Notes under the pieces: generated by a model
Database searches by the model: none
What the model saw: only the letters and a program-made list of their open reading frames with translations
Told to the model about the DNA's origin: nothing
Translations under genes and position numbers: made by a program
NCBI GenBank assembly: GCA_001936135.1
Contig: CP012809.1
Coordinates: 391,001 to 455,000, forward strand
Reading direction: 5' to 3'
Length of the DNA: 64,000 nt
DNA from: Saccharomycopsis fibuligera x Saccharomycopsis cf. fibuligera
Lineage: Eukaryota > Ascomycota > Saccharomycetes > Ascoideales > Saccharomycopsidaceae
Part shown: positions 48,537 through 58,640 of the stretch, in pieces
Position numbering within the stretch: the stretch's first letter is position 1
Layout of the letters: the number at the start of each line of letters is the position of its first letter

Positions 48537-50384
48537 ATGTCTGACAATATTGAGGTGATTCCTGAAAAAAAGCAGCGTCCATCGCAAAACGTTGCTGACG
48601 CGAGTGCTCGTCAGTATTCTGAGAGCCCTAGTCCCAGCACGAAAAAAGAACCTGCTCATTACAACGAAAAAAAACTTGATGATGTTGCAAACACCAACAG
48701 CAACGATCTCATTAATGAAGACGATGACACCAGTGATGGCACTAGTAGCAGAAAACTTTCTCTTCTCCAAAGAATAAAGTACTCTTATCCAAGATGGAGA
48801 TGGGCTGCTCATCTTTTCTGGGTTTTATTCTTTACTGCTTGGTGGATTTCTATTCTCGCACAACCTAAGCAACGTCACAAGTGGTTGATTCCTACAGTTT
48901 TCTACGGGTTTGTGATGTTTAGATTTTTCACTTTGTATGTTCCTTTTGTCAGATGGTTTATGACCGTTTGCAAGTTTGTTTGGTCTCATGCACTTTCTGT
49001 CAGAAACAAGATAATTCCTGAAAAGTTTAGACTTTTGGCTGGTGCTGTCTTAACCGTGGCTGTGATGCTCATTGGCTCTTTGGTTCCGGAAGAAACTAAG
49101 GATTCTAAAAGAGGTGACCGTATGATTTCTTTCTTTGGTATTGTTGTTGCCCTTGTTGGATTGTACTTGACTAGTACCAACAGATCAAAGATTAGATGGA
49201 TTACAGTTATCAACGGTATGCTCATGCAGTACATTATTGCTCTTTTTGTCCTTAGAACCAAAGCAGGTTACGATATTTTCAAGTTTATTTCTGATTTAGC
49301 CGAAGAGTTCCTTGGTTTTGCCAAAAACGGTGTGGCATTCATCACCAGTAGTGACATTTCTCAGTTGGGTATGTTCTTTTTCACCGTCTTACCTGCTGTG
49401 TTGTTTTTCATTGCTGTTGTGTATGTCTTGCTTTATGTTGGTTTCATTCAGTGGGCTACTGCTAAATTCTCCAAGTTTTTCTTTTGGTCCTTGAAAGTTT
49501 CTGGCGGTGAGGCCGTTGTGGCTGCTGCTTCTCCATTCATTGGTATTGGGGAATCCGCCATCTTGATTAAAGGGTTGTTGCCATACTTGACCACTGCCGA
49601 AATTCACCAAGTCATGTGTTCTGGTTTTGCTACCATTTCTGGGTCTGTGCTTATCTCTTACATTGGTCTTGGTATCAACTCCCAAGCTTTAGTTTCTTCT
49701 TGTGTTATGTCGATTCCTGCTTCTTTGTCTGTTTCCAAATTGAGATACCCAGAAGTCGAAAATTCCTTAACTGCTGGTGACTGCACTATTCCTGATGGCG
49801 ATGAAAATTTATCTGAAGAACAAAAGCCTCGTAATGTGTTACAAGCTTTCTCTAATGGTGCTTACTTGGGTCTTGTGGTTGCTGGTACAATTATGACTAA
49901 TCAACTTTGTATTATTGCCATTGTTGCTTTGTTCAATGCCTTGCTTACCTGGTTTGGTAACTTCTGGAACATTCACCAAGGTTTGACTTTGGAATTGATT
50001 GGCAGTTACATTCTTTATCCAGTGGCTTTCTTGCTCGGTGCTCCAAGAGATGAATTGCTACCAATTGCTAAGTTGATTGCTATGAAGTTTATTGAAAACG
50101 AATATAATGGTTACTCTACTTTGATTGGTGAAGCACCATACAACACCATGAGTAAAAGAGGACAGTTATTGGCTACTTACTCTCTTTGTGGTTTCGCCAA
50201 CTTTGGTTCCGTTGGTACCCAATTGGGTGTGTTGGGTACTTTAGCACCAACTAAGGCCAGAATCATTTCTGAAACTGTTTTCTCTGCTTTGATCACTGGT
50301 GGTATTAGCACTTTGTTGTCAGCTTGTGTGGCTGGTATGGTCATTCATGACTTGTCCGATTTCAAGGTTAGTAACAAGGAGTAA
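48537..50384 (+). CDS. CNT: Concentrative nucleoside transporter (CNT family, H+/nucleoside symporter)
   Basis: The ATG at 48537 (AAAATGTCTGACAAT) is preferred, giving 615 residues; the same frame is open 390 bp further up, but that stretch is T-rich leader translating to poly-Phe. A charged cytosolic N-terminus (1-85) precedes about 11-13 hydrophobic segments. CNT signatures are clear: SGGEAVVAAASPFIGIGESAILIKGLLPYLT (in pieces) around 320-350, QVMCSGFATISGSVLISYIG (about 359-378), and GYSTLIGEAPYNTMSKRGQ with YSLCGFANFGSVGTQLGVLG near 530-570. The family takes up purine and pyrimidine nucleosides with H+ or Na+ at the plasma membrane; Candida has it, S. cerevisiae does not. No CTG codon was seen in the parts of the frame I read. 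Confidence 0.95.
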   Translation: MSDNIEVIPEKKQRPSQNVADASARQYSESPSPSTKKEPAHYNEKKLDDVANTNSNDLINEDDDTSDGTSSRKLSLLQRIKYSYPRWRWAAHLFWVLFFTAWWISILAQPKQRHKWLIPTVFYGFVMFRFFTLYVPFVRWFMTVCKFVWSHALSVRNKIIPEKFRLLAGAVLTVAVMLIGSLVPEETKDSKRGDRMISFFGIVVALVGLYLTSTNRSKIRWITVINGMLMQYIIALFVLRTKAGYDIFKFISDLAEEFLGFAKNGVAFITSSDISQLGMFFFTVLPAVLFFIAVVYVLLYVGFIQWATAKFSKFFFWSLKVSGGEAVVAAASPFIGIGESAILIKGLLPYLTTAEIHQVMCSGFATISGSVLISYIGLGINSQALVSSCVMSIPASLSVSKLRYPEVENSLTAGDCTIPDGDENLSEEQKPRNVLQAFSNGAYLGLVVAGTIMTNQLCIIAIVALFNALLTWFGNFWNIHQGLTLELIGSYILYPVAFLLGAPRDELLPIAKLIAMKFIENEYNGYSTLIGEAPYNTMSKRGQLLATYSLCGFANFGSVGTQLGVLGTLAPTKARIISETVFSALITGGISTLLSACVAGMVIHDLSDFKVSNKE

Positions 50385-51236
50385 AATATTGTCGAAGCAA
50401 TGAATCTCAAATAGCCTTTTCATTTTCTCCCTCTCTCTCTTTTTTTTTTTTTTTTTCTTTAATCCCTTCTAATTGTTTTTTGATTTCTAAGTCCAGTGTT
50501 GGCATTTTCTGTTGACGTTTGTTTTGTTCCATTTTTGCCCCATTACCATTTCTTCTTTTCAGTTCGTTGGTTAATTTTTGTCATTAACTCTGTTTGCATT
50601 TTACTGTGTATATTTGTCACCTCCACAAACCTCATTTTATCTTTTGATTATTTGCCTTTTTTATCATTTTATATCAGGGCCTTACAATAATCAATGATCC
50701 TCAAAGCTATCATAAAATGCCTTCTGCCCCTTAGTAAAACTTCGTAGGAGTCTGGTACTCCTTGTATTATATAGCGTCTTATATATGAACGGGTGGTTGG
50801 GTGTTTGTGTGTTGGGTGCGTGTATTTTCTATTTCATTTTATTCCTTTTATTTTTTTTTTTTTTTTTTTTTTTTTTGCATCAATGTTATATTTTCTTTCG
50901 TGCTTTGCATTCTCCGTTTATGCTTACTTTTTTAAGCTTACTTTTTCACATACTTTTTCGTTAATCATTATTTAAACCAATCACGGTTAGTATATTGCGC
51001 TGTTACGAAAAATTTTTGTAAACTATTTCTTCTATAATGACTTTTGTATCAGCATCTAAATATCTGACAGTACCAAAGAACTGTTTCAATATACAAGATC
51101 AAGCTAGCTGGTGGTGACTACATGTGCTTGTACATTATAATAGGTTCCTATCTATGCATCTATGAGAGTTTACTACTTATTTTGTTATGCTACTTTTGCC
51201 TTCAAAAAGTTTTTCAATAATATACACAAACTCAGC
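50385..51236. other. Convergent 3' region CNT/SIN4
   Basis: T-rich, with an 18-nt T run near 50440 and a 26-nt T run at 50851-50876. No gene seen. Confidence 0.6.
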
Positions 51237-54200
51237 TCAACTGATGTTAACAAAACAAGCACCGCAAAAACAGTATCTTTGAAATGCCATGTCCCAGTTA
51301 TTTGTGGTATTTTTTACACGATTCTGCCCGCCTCCGCTTTTCAAAATTACACTAAGATCATCAATACTTGATATCAGACCACATCTAACGCATCTTTTGA
51401 TCCGATGAGCTGGTTTAGCAGTCTTTGCTTCTACCTTTTGAGCATCTTCAGGTCTGTTGACAGAAGCATTACCTTTTCTAGTACTACTGTTGCCATGTTT
51501 CTTATCCGCAGCGTTATAATCTTTGGCCTTTTGGCTTGTAGAAGTGTTAGAGGGAATGGGCCCACCAAACACGTTGAAATAGTTATAATGGTCAGTCGGC
51601 TTTTCCGGTATCAACTTTCTTCTCAAGTAATCGAGTCTTTCTCCACGATTGTAGGAGTAGCTTGGCGTAACTAAATGTCTTTCTGTGTCCTGTACAACCA
51701 CTGTTGCAACTGAGGCTTTAGGCAATTTCGGTTCTTCTTTTCTAAAGCTCTTGCTGCTTGAAACATTTGAAATCCAGCCTTTGCTATCATAAAGCCCCAA
51801 CCAGCTTAAATCATAGTAGTACAATTGACTGCAATTGGTTTCTTTTCTAATGGTTTCATTGAACATTTTTATAGTTGTCTTAGAAGCATCTAAAAGCTCC
51901 TCAGGAATCACTCCCTGGCAAATAAGCCTTTGCTCTATTATCAACAAGGACAGTTGTGTATGTTTAGCATTAGTAGCACTGCTATCGTTGCTTGTATTAT
52001 TGTTCTTTTTACTGTTATAGTTGTTGATGGAATTTTTTACTGAAAAATCCGCAGTGTTTAAAAATTTTTCAAAAGACTCAATGTTTACTAACGAACCATT
52101 AATTGTTGCTTTCAAATGTTGAGCAGCATGAAATACAGCGCTTTCCTCACCAACACCGTATTCATCAACAAATTTTGTGGCAAAAGTATTAAGTTGTCTG
52201 AGGCCCTTGATAGAGTTTATAAGTAATACTCTAGGTACTTTGGCTAATATAAGCGGCATTGCTAAAGAGTTAGCAAACGCTTCTTGAAATTTTTGAGGTG
52301 GCCCAGCGGATAAAATGGTTATGCTAAGCAATTCTTGAGCAATGAAAGCCACGAAGTTAACAACCCATTTTGCCACACCCAAAGACTCAGCAAGAATTTC
52401 CGCTCTCCATTCTGTATTGACCAAACGCAAAGCTTCTCTAGGCAGGAGCTTCTGAGGTTGCTTGCTTTTTAGTTGACTTATTCTTTGAATGTCTTTATAC
52501 CAGCCTTTCAAGGTTATCATTATACCAAAAGCACATAGTCTTAAATTCAAAACTGCCCAGGCAATTTTCCCCGACTTGCTGCGTTGCCAATTAGCGCTAG
52601 TTCCTAAGGCCATTTGCAAGCTTATTAATCTTTGCAATGGAGGATTCCCTAAAAGCTTATCTAGTTGTTCGTTTGAATAAAGCAATGAGAATTTTAATGC
52701 ACTATATGATTCCTGAATAATGCCCGTTATCAACTTTTGTGCAAGTTGTGGATCATTTTGTCTATATTTTTCAATTTCTAGCTGCATCACAGCAATCAAA
52801 TCATCTGTGCATACACTTCTAAAACAGCTTGAAGAATGGGTCCGCGCAAATGCCGCGCTGATTGTTAGTCTATCTAAAGGATTGAGCTCATTGTGACTTG
52901 ATTTGGCGGTGTTTTCAGCCACTGCCAAAAGAATTTCATTGCTATTTGAAGTTTTGTTTATCAATCTATCACGTTGGCTCTTATTTTTTGCATTAGGCAA
53001 GTACACTGCTGCAGACATATTAGGAGATATTATCGCAAACGAAGGAGGTTCTTTGAATTTTTGGATCTTGAATCCCGCATCATATATTGACATTATCATC
53101 GTTGGGATTTCAGATTCCGCTGAGTCTGAGATGCTTGAATTTGTTGTCAGTTTTTCAACATCAACATTTATCTTGTGCAGATCTTGAATGCCATTTTTGC
53201 TTCTCGGAATACCACATTTTTTCTTCAAATTGTTAGTGTGCCGTATTTCAACATTTCCATCCTCAAAGATTAGATATAAAAAGGCATTATGTGAAACGGT
53301 ATTTAAGCAGGCAACTGAGCTTCCACAGCGTAATATTTCCCTTGTCACTAAGTCCAATTCCGTGTTTGATGATAATTTACTTGCATCAGAGCTGTCACCG
53401 TCGCTGGAATTATTATTGTTGTCACTCTTTTTGAGTTTTGTAAAAATACTGTTTAAGTTAGAAGACATACTGGCTAACTGGTACCTCACTACTGTGGAAG
53501 TATGAATGCCATTTTTCAAAGTCTCTTGTAAAACCACAATAGCACTGGTTTCCGACTCTGAGCTGTAACCAGCAGAGACTAACTTAATATGCGAAACTTC
53601 TTGAGGAAGTCCGTTTATACTAAGTGGGCAAATGTATTGTTGTGTTATTCTGTTTATTATCAATGATGGAGGTATTATAGGATCTTTTTGTGGCATTGGA
53701 GAACTATTTTTCTTCAAGTATTCTGCCTCTTGCGCCAAAGTGCCCCAATTAATGGTTATGTTATACACTTTCAACAATCTGGTGAAAGAGCAGTATGCAA
53801 GAAGGTAAATGGTACCATTTTTGTGGAATCCAAAACTTGCATAAGATATCAAAGTGTGGGCGTAATTGTTAGGATAGTTATTCTTGTCAAGAGGTTCAGT
53901 GACTCTCAGAAAGTTCAACTTATGCGAGCTTTGGTACCAAAGGCAAACTTCGCCATTTTTTCGCACGCCAATACATGCTTGTTTCGCTGGAAATGGATGC
54001 AATGCTCCAATGGGTCTTTGAGGATGAAAGCTATATGAAAATACATATCCACTATCTTCATTATTTAAATCCGTTTTCAATGCATCTGATGAGGTGCCTA
54101 CTCTGACGGCAGGCATCATATAGTATACCATTTTGTCCATATTAAGCCATTGGAGCCCAATTAATTTGGTTGGAAAGTCACCACATGAGCTTTGATCTAC

Positions 54201-54743
54201 TATCGTTGAATTAATGTCTGGGAAGCTAGCAGGTTTGAAAGTGACTGTTTTCATGTCGTCTGTTGGTGCATCTTGCACAGTATCGTTGTAAACCATAACA
54301 AAGTCATTAAATGATGAGTAAATATATTGATCATTGGCATCTTTGGAGATACCACTGGCGTAAATAGTCATATTGCCAGCGGCATCAGAGCAAGAAAGGT
54401 AGTCACCGCCAGAACTCCATTCAATGTATGTTATTGGTAGTAACTTCACTTGACTACTTTGGATCCCAGAAACATTCCCATGTTCTCTAGAATGACCAGC
54501 GTTCTTGCCTATATTGGTTGTTAAATGCCTGCTAGGGTCGAATTCTGGGGCAGGGTTCAATGTGTCATCCTCTAATGGAGTTTGCACTGCAAAGTTTCTA
54601 GGATTGGCAAGTCGCCAACTGTGACCATCAATCGATTCCATGTAGGTGACTGACAAATTGTAATTGCCAGACGAATCCAAGGAGGAATAAGCAATAAATC
54701 CGTTTTTGGACCATGCTATGGTCTTACAACTTTTCGTTGCCAT
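51237..54743 (-). CDS. SIN4: Mediator tail subunit Med16 (Sin4)
   Basis: 1168 residues (S. cerevisiae Sin4 974). The N-terminal half has WD-like beta-propeller strands: CKTIAWSKNGFIAYSS (6-21), ITYIEWSSGGDYLSCSDAAG (about 104-123), IGLQWLNMDKMVYYMMPAVR and KQACIGVRKNGEVCLWYQ. The C-terminal half is helical, and the end carries the Med16-type Cys pairs: RCVRCGLISS and RYCFCGACFV. Low-complexity Asn/Ser inserts account for the extra length. Sin4 joins the Mediator tail module with Med2/3/15 and mediates activator input and repression. Family assignment rests on the propeller plus C-terminal CxxC/CxCG arrangement. Confidence 0.85.
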   Translation of the reverse strand: MATKSCKTIAWSKNGFIAYSSLDSSGNYNLSVTYMESIDGHSWRLANPRNFAVQTPLEDDTLNPAPEFDPSRHLTTNIGKNAGHSREHGNVSGIQSSQVKLLPITYIEWSSGGDYLSCSDAAGNMTIYASGISKDANDQYIYSSFNDFVMVYNDTVQDAPTDDMKTVTFKPASFPDINSTIVDQSSCGDFPTKLIGLQWLNMDKMVYYMMPAVRVGTSSDALKTDLNNEDSGYVFSYSFHPQRPIGALHPFPAKQACIGVRKNGEVCLWYQSSHKLNFLRVTEPLDKNNYPNNYAHTLISYASFGFHKNGTIYLLAYCSFTRLLKVYNITINWGTLAQEAEYLKKNSSPMPQKDPIIPPSLIINRITQQYICPLSINGLPQEVSHIKLVSAGYSSESETSAIVVLQETLKNGIHTSTVVRYQLASMSSNLNSIFTKLKKSDNNNNSSDGDSSDASKLSSNTELDLVTREILRCGSSVACLNTVSHNAFLYLIFEDGNVEIRHTNNLKKKCGIPRSKNGIQDLHKINVDVEKLTTNSSISDSAESEIPTMIMSIYDAGFKIQKFKEPPSFAIISPNMSAAVYLPNAKNKSQRDRLINKTSNSNEILLAVAENTAKSSHNELNPLDRLTISAAFARTHSSSCFRSVCTDDLIAVMQLEIEKYRQNDPQLAQKLITGIIQESYSALKFSLLYSNEQLDKLLGNPPLQRLISLQMALGTSANWQRSKSGKIAWAVLNLRLCAFGIMITLKGWYKDIQRISQLKSKQPQKLLPREALRLVNTEWRAEILAESLGVAKWVVNFVAFIAQELLSITILSAGPPQKFQEAFANSLAMPLILAKVPRVLLINSIKGLRQLNTFATKFVDEYGVGEESAVFHAAQHLKATINGSLVNIESFEKFLNTADFSVKNSINNYNSKKNNNTSNDSSATNAKHTQLSLLIIEQRLICQGVIPEELLDASKTTIKMFNETIRKETNCSQLYYYDLSWLGLYDSKGWISNVSSSKSFRKEEPKLPKASVATVVVQDTERHLVTPSYSYNRGERLDYLRRKLIPEKPTDHYNYFNVFGGPIPSNTSTSQKAKDYNAADKKHGNSSTRKGNASVNRPEDAQKVEAKTAKPAHRIKRCVRCGLISSIDDLSVILKSGGGQNRVKNTTNNWDMAFQRYCFCGACFVNIS

Positions 54744-55151
54744 GACCTATAGAAGCTTGTGAATATAGGTTTAGTTAGGGAAGGGCAGAAAACACGCAGA
54801 GAACAGTTCATTCAATTATTGTTATTATTGTAGAATGATGCAAACGAAAATAGAGTCTTCGATTTTAGAGCTCTGGAGGATCCCTCCAAATCAGGGTTAC
54901 CCGGACTGTATAAAATACCCGCATTATTGGTGTATTTCAAAAAAAATTGACATGCATACAATAGAATTTGAAAGACCAACTTTGTGAAGTTTATATATTT
55001 CCGAGCTACTGTCTGATAGCAAGGGATATTACATTGTTGTGAAATGCCGATCGATCATCGATAATTATATGCCAAATAATGCGTCAGGTGCCAAAAGAAG
55101 AAATGAAAAATGAAAAAATAAAAAAAGTCGTAAGTCGTAGCCTATTATGCT
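54744..55151. other. SIN4 promoter / CDC7 3' region
   Basis: 408 bp, no gene. Contains a Reb1-like TTACCCGG at 54897-54904. Confidence 0.6.
54897..54904 (-). promoter_or_regulatory. Reb1-like site before SIN4
   Basis: CCGGGTAA on the minus strand, about 155 bp upstream of the SIN4 ATG; matches the Reb1 core. Confidence 0.4.
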
Positions 55152-57143
55152 TTAGTAATATTCTTGGCTTGAGTCAAACTCATCCACATAAGCCTCAGTA
55201 GTTTGGAACTCATTGAAAAACAAATGATTGAGGGCCTCATCAGCAGATAGCCTTTCACTAAAGTTTAAATCCATTAGTGATTTTAATAGATGAAAAAGTG
55301 ACTTGTGTTTGATACCTGCTTCTGAATTGTCAACGTTGCCATATTCATCCAAGCAGCGTAATGTATCATAGGCAACACTGTCACTAGGAAGAGTGCCTTC
55401 CTCATCTTCCATGTTCAAGGCCCAGTATACTAGTTCGCTGAAACTTCGTGGATTATTATTCAAAGTCGGCAAATTGGTATCAAAACCTAACCCGTGTAAA
55501 GCCGCACAGTGTTTCATCAAGTGTACACCATATATCGAAGAAAGCTCAACCAATGCGTCAACATCATCTTGTGAGTCAAAAAAAGGAAATCTGCGTGATA
55601 TAAGCGATAATAGTATGGCACCTGCTGACCATATATCAATTTTAGTGCTTTGATTAGGACATTTAAACAAAACCTCTGGTGCTCTAAAGCCTCTGGTACC
55701 TGCTCTATTAGCTCTTCTGGCGGGCCGATCATCATCCTTTGGGTATCCTTTTATATCTGTATCATTGTTGTCGTCTATTGAAAGACCGCCTTCCACACAA
55801 GGGCATGTGTATTTGTGCTCAGAAGGATCCTTTGCTGTTTCTGCTAGCCCAAAATCCACTAACACCCCTCTTCTTGTTATAGGATTGAAAAGGAAGTTAT
55901 TTGGCTTGACATCTCTGTGAATAATTAATCTTGAATGTACAAACGAGAGAGCAGATAGTAATTCGTACATGTATATTTTGATACCATCAAAAGGCAAATC
56001 CCTATAATAATCACGAAAGTCAGCATGCTCACAGTATGGAAGAACAATAATTATTTGATCTTGGTAGCGGAGGGCATCCACAATTCGCACAATATTGCGA
56101 CAGCCTGATAAATCATAAAGAAATTTTAGTTCGCTGTAGATTCTTTGAGGTGAGGAGGTGACATAGACTTTTTTCAAGGCAACCAATGGGTATATTTTCC
56201 TGTTGACATTCTGCGCTTGCATCTCATTGGTGTATGTGTGGGTTTTGTTAATTTTGATAAGTTTGTTAGAAACTCCTAAAAGATCTTCTGCTTTATATAC
56301 AGACGAGAAGGTTCCTTCTCCTATTTTCTCCAAAACCTTGTATCTTTTTACTAAACCTTGGAATTTAGTCTGCAAATCATATATCTCATCATCTTGTACT
56401 TTCATTACCTCTCTCTTTTCTTCTCTCTTCTTTTCTATTTTAGCTATACGCAGTTGACGCTCTGGATCAACAACCCTAATGTCAATATTATTATGCAATG
56501 TTCGATCGGGGTTTTCAGGAGTTGTAGGTTCTTCCAGCGGAGCTATATTGGGAACTACAGCTACGTTCTCTTTATTCATTTGTGTACCTAACTCTGCACT
56601 CCTTCTATTAGAATTCTCATGGGATTGAGACTCATCACGAGGCGTGATTTCTGGAGATGGTTGCAACTGAAGCCTATCGTTCTTTTCTTCCTTTTGTTCT
56701 GCCTGTTGTTGTTCCAGATGTTGGTCTAACTGCTTATCTAGTTGTTCTGCTAGTTTCTGTTCTAATTGTTGTTCTTCTTGATTTTGGGGTTGTTGTTGAC
56801 GCTGTTCAATCTTCTGTTGCATTTGATGGCGTTGTGTTGCTGGCATATGTGAAGGCAGCACTGACGGCTTTGATCTGGAAACGAGCTTCTTGGTCAAATT
56901 GCAGCCTTTTGTGTTTTTGCGCCGCGGAGATCCAATTCTTTTAAACTTTCTGTCAATACTGGAGAAGTCTAGTTCAAGCAATGACTTTCTTTTCTTTACA
57001 GATTTGATACTATCACTTGGTGACACTTGAGGCGACACATATGGCGGCGGTAAACCAAATGGTTTTGTTGGCGTTCGTGGCGTGCCCACGGGCTGAGCAC
57101 TATATGGCAAACGAATATGTGACTCGCTTGTATGGAAAGTCAT
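55152..57143 (-). CDS. CDC7: Cdc7 protein kinase (DDK catalytic subunit) with long N-terminal extension
   Basis: 663 residues (S. cerevisiae Cdc7 507). The kinase domain starts near 268: YKVLEKIGEGTFSSVYKAED (268-287), VALKKVYVTSSPQRIYSELK with Lys324, HRDVKPNNFLFN with Asp411, LVDFGLAET with Asp430, and GTRGFRAPEVLFKCPNQSTK with DIWSAGAILL. Between DFG and APE is the typical Cdc7 insert, with CPCVEGG and a charged stretch. With Dbf4 it phosphorylates Mcm2-7 to fire replication origins. The first 265 residues are unusual: basic Ser/Pro patches (TPRTPTKP, KKRKSLLELDF) and a Gln/Glu coiled-coil-like stretch (about 105-160). An ACGCGT (MCB) element lies upstream. Confidence 0.95.
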   Translation of the reverse strand: MTFHTSESHIRLPYSAQPVGTPRTPTKPFGLPPPYVSPQVSPSDSIKSVKKRKSLLELDFSSIDRKFKRIGSPRRKNTKGCNLTKKLVSRSKPSVLPSHMPATQRHQMQQKIEQRQQQPQNQEEQQLEQKLAEQLDKQLDQHLEQQQAEQKEEKNDRLQLQPSPEITPRDESQSHENSNRRSAELGTQMNKENVAVVPNIAPLEEPTTPENPDRTLHNNIDIRVVDPERQLRIAKIEKKREEKREVMKVQDDEIYDLQTKFQGLVKRYKVLEKIGEGTFSSVYKAEDLLGVSNKLIKINKTHTYTNEMQAQNVNRKIYPLVALKKVYVTSSPQRIYSELKFLYDLSGCRNIVRIVDALRYQDQIIIVLPYCEHADFRDYYRDLPFDGIKIYMYELLSALSFVHSRLIIHRDVKPNNFLFNPITRRGVLVDFGLAETAKDPSEHKYTCPCVEGGLSIDDNNDTDIKGYPKDDDRPARRANRAGTRGFRAPEVLFKCPNQSTKIDIWSAGAILLSLISRRFPFFDSQDDVDALVELSSIYGVHLMKHCAALHGLGFDTNLPTLNNNPRSFSELVYWALNMEDEEGTLPSDSVAYDTLRCLDEYGNVDNSEAGIKHKSLFHLLKSLMDLNFSERLSADEALNHLFFNEFQTTEAYVDEFDSSQEYY

Positions 57144-57456
57144 CGCAATAGGCGCTTAGTGTTCCGGGGGTAGTTCAATAACTTGGTGGCGCAAATCAAA
57201 AGACTGTTTGCTTTGTTTTGTCGATGTTCCTGTTTCCTGTTTCCTGTGGTTATAGTGATGGCGTTGAGCTCAGAACAAAAATAAATTCTTTTTTTACGCG
57301 TACCGCGAGAATCACGCGCATGCCGAGGGTCAGGGTCTTACCGGGGGCAGCGAGCAAAAAAGAAAACGAAAAAATGAACAAATAAACAGACAAGAGCCAA
57401 AGTCAACAGACAGCTGTCAAGTCACAGTAGCGTTACAACCCATCATCATACACACA
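57144..57456. other. Divergent promoter CDC7 / p24 gene
   Basis: 313 bp between ATGs. Contains ACGCGT and a nearby CACGCGC; no gene. Confidence 0.65.
57296..57301. promoter_or_regulatory. MCB (MBF-type) element
   Basis: ACGCGT, 153 bp before the CDC7 ATG, with a related CACGCGC at about 57313. MCB sites drive G1/S transcription of replication genes in yeasts; use here is inferred. Confidence 0.5.
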
Positions 57457-58101
57457 ATGAAGTTGCCTATCTGGAAAGCGGTAATTACTTTGGCGCTATC
57501 ACTCATTGGCCTTGTTGATGCCACGGCCCTCACCGTTGCCCTTGAACCTCACGAAAATCTCTGCTACTATGTGCTAACCAATAAGCCAGACATCTCTGTG
57601 GGTTTCTATTTTGCAGTTCAATCAGGCGGGAATTTTGACATTGACTTCAAGGTCAAAGATCCAAACGGCAAGGTGCTACTTAGTGGTGAAAAGGAAAGAC
57701 AGGGTGATTGGACTTTCAAGGCTGCCATACCGGGTGAATATGAATTCTGCTTTGCAAATAGTATGTCTACCTTTGCAGAAAAAGTCGTAGACTTTGAAAT
57801 TAAGCTCGAAGACGACTTCAAAGCAGAGCTCCCCAATTTTCAAAACACAAATGCTGAAGGTGAGCCTGTGGAGGGAATGATTTTTACTGTTAGCGATATT
57901 GACGGGAAATTGAATAATATGTTGAGAACCTTGCAGTACTACAAAACTAGAAATAACAGAAATCAGCATACTGTCAAGTCCACAGAAGACAGAATTTTTT
58001 GGTTTAGTCTTCTTGAAATTTTACTTATGTGTGCAATGGCATTATTTCAAATCTCAGTTGTACACTTTTTCTTTAAAGGTTCGCGCAAGCAAATGGTTTA
58101 G
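57457..58101 (+). CDS. p24 family cargo receptor (Erp type, p24-gamma-like)
   Basis: 214 residues. Signal peptide (1-22, KAVITLALSLIGLVDA), then a GOLD domain with the disulphide pair Cys36 (ENLCYYV) and Cys98 (YEFCFAN), and the blocks QSGGNFDIDFKVKDPNGKVL and PGEYEFCFANSMSTFAEK. A coiled-coil stem (about 143-175; LNNMLRTLQYYKTRNNRNQ), one transmembrane helix (about 180-206) and a short cytosolic tail FFFKGSRKQMV follow. The Phe pair fits COPII binding, and there is no terminal KKxx, as in Erp2/3/4-type proteins. p24 complexes package GPI-anchored and other cargo into ER-to-Golgi vesicles. I cannot say which ERP number is the orthologue. Confidence 0.9.
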   Translation: MKLPIWKAVITLALSLIGLVDATALTVALEPHENLCYYVLTNKPDISVGFYFAVQSGGNFDIDFKVKDPNGKVLLSGEKERQGDWTFKAAIPGEYEFCFANSMSTFAEKVVDFEIKLEDDFKAELPNFQNTNAEGEPVEGMIFTVSDIDGKLNNMLRTLQYYKTRNNRNQHTVKSTEDRIFWFSLLEILLMCAMALFQISVVHFFFKGSRKQMV

Positions 58102-58640
58102 TTGTTTTCATTAATTGTTTTCATTAATTGATTCTGTTTTTATCTATCAATCTCATGATACCTCCTCATGCACTGTTTAACTTAAGTTTTCAATTCTAGT
58201 TTCTAACAAGTTTCTTCACATTTCTTTTCTATTAAATTTTTATTTTCTTTCAATTTAATTTAAGCGCTTAAGTTTTTCTCTCTGAAATCTATTATGATGT
58301 ACACATATTCAGTATTCACTTTTACGTTCAAGTAGGCTCTGTGAGCGTACCAAACAATGCTCCACCTACACAGAATACTTCTGCTTCCTTGATTTTCATT
58401 GTAGAAATACAATCATAGTGTCCAAAATTAGCCTCAGTAAAATAAAAAATTATATACATATATACATAAATACATATATATAAATGTGTGAGTGTATTAG
58501 TTATAGAAAATGTGTGATAATATGATGTGGGACATATTGTCCTCAATTAAAATGTCAAGGGACATTGACATAAAGTTATGCATTATAGTAAAAGTTGGTT
58601 CCGCATTTCAATAAGCAAATGAAGAGAAAAAAATTTAAAT
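58102..58640. other. Convergent 3' region p24/FRA1
   Basis: AT-rich, with a short duplication (TTTTCATTAATTG twice near 58106-58131) and TA-rich repeats at 58445-58485. No gene. Confidence 0.6.
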
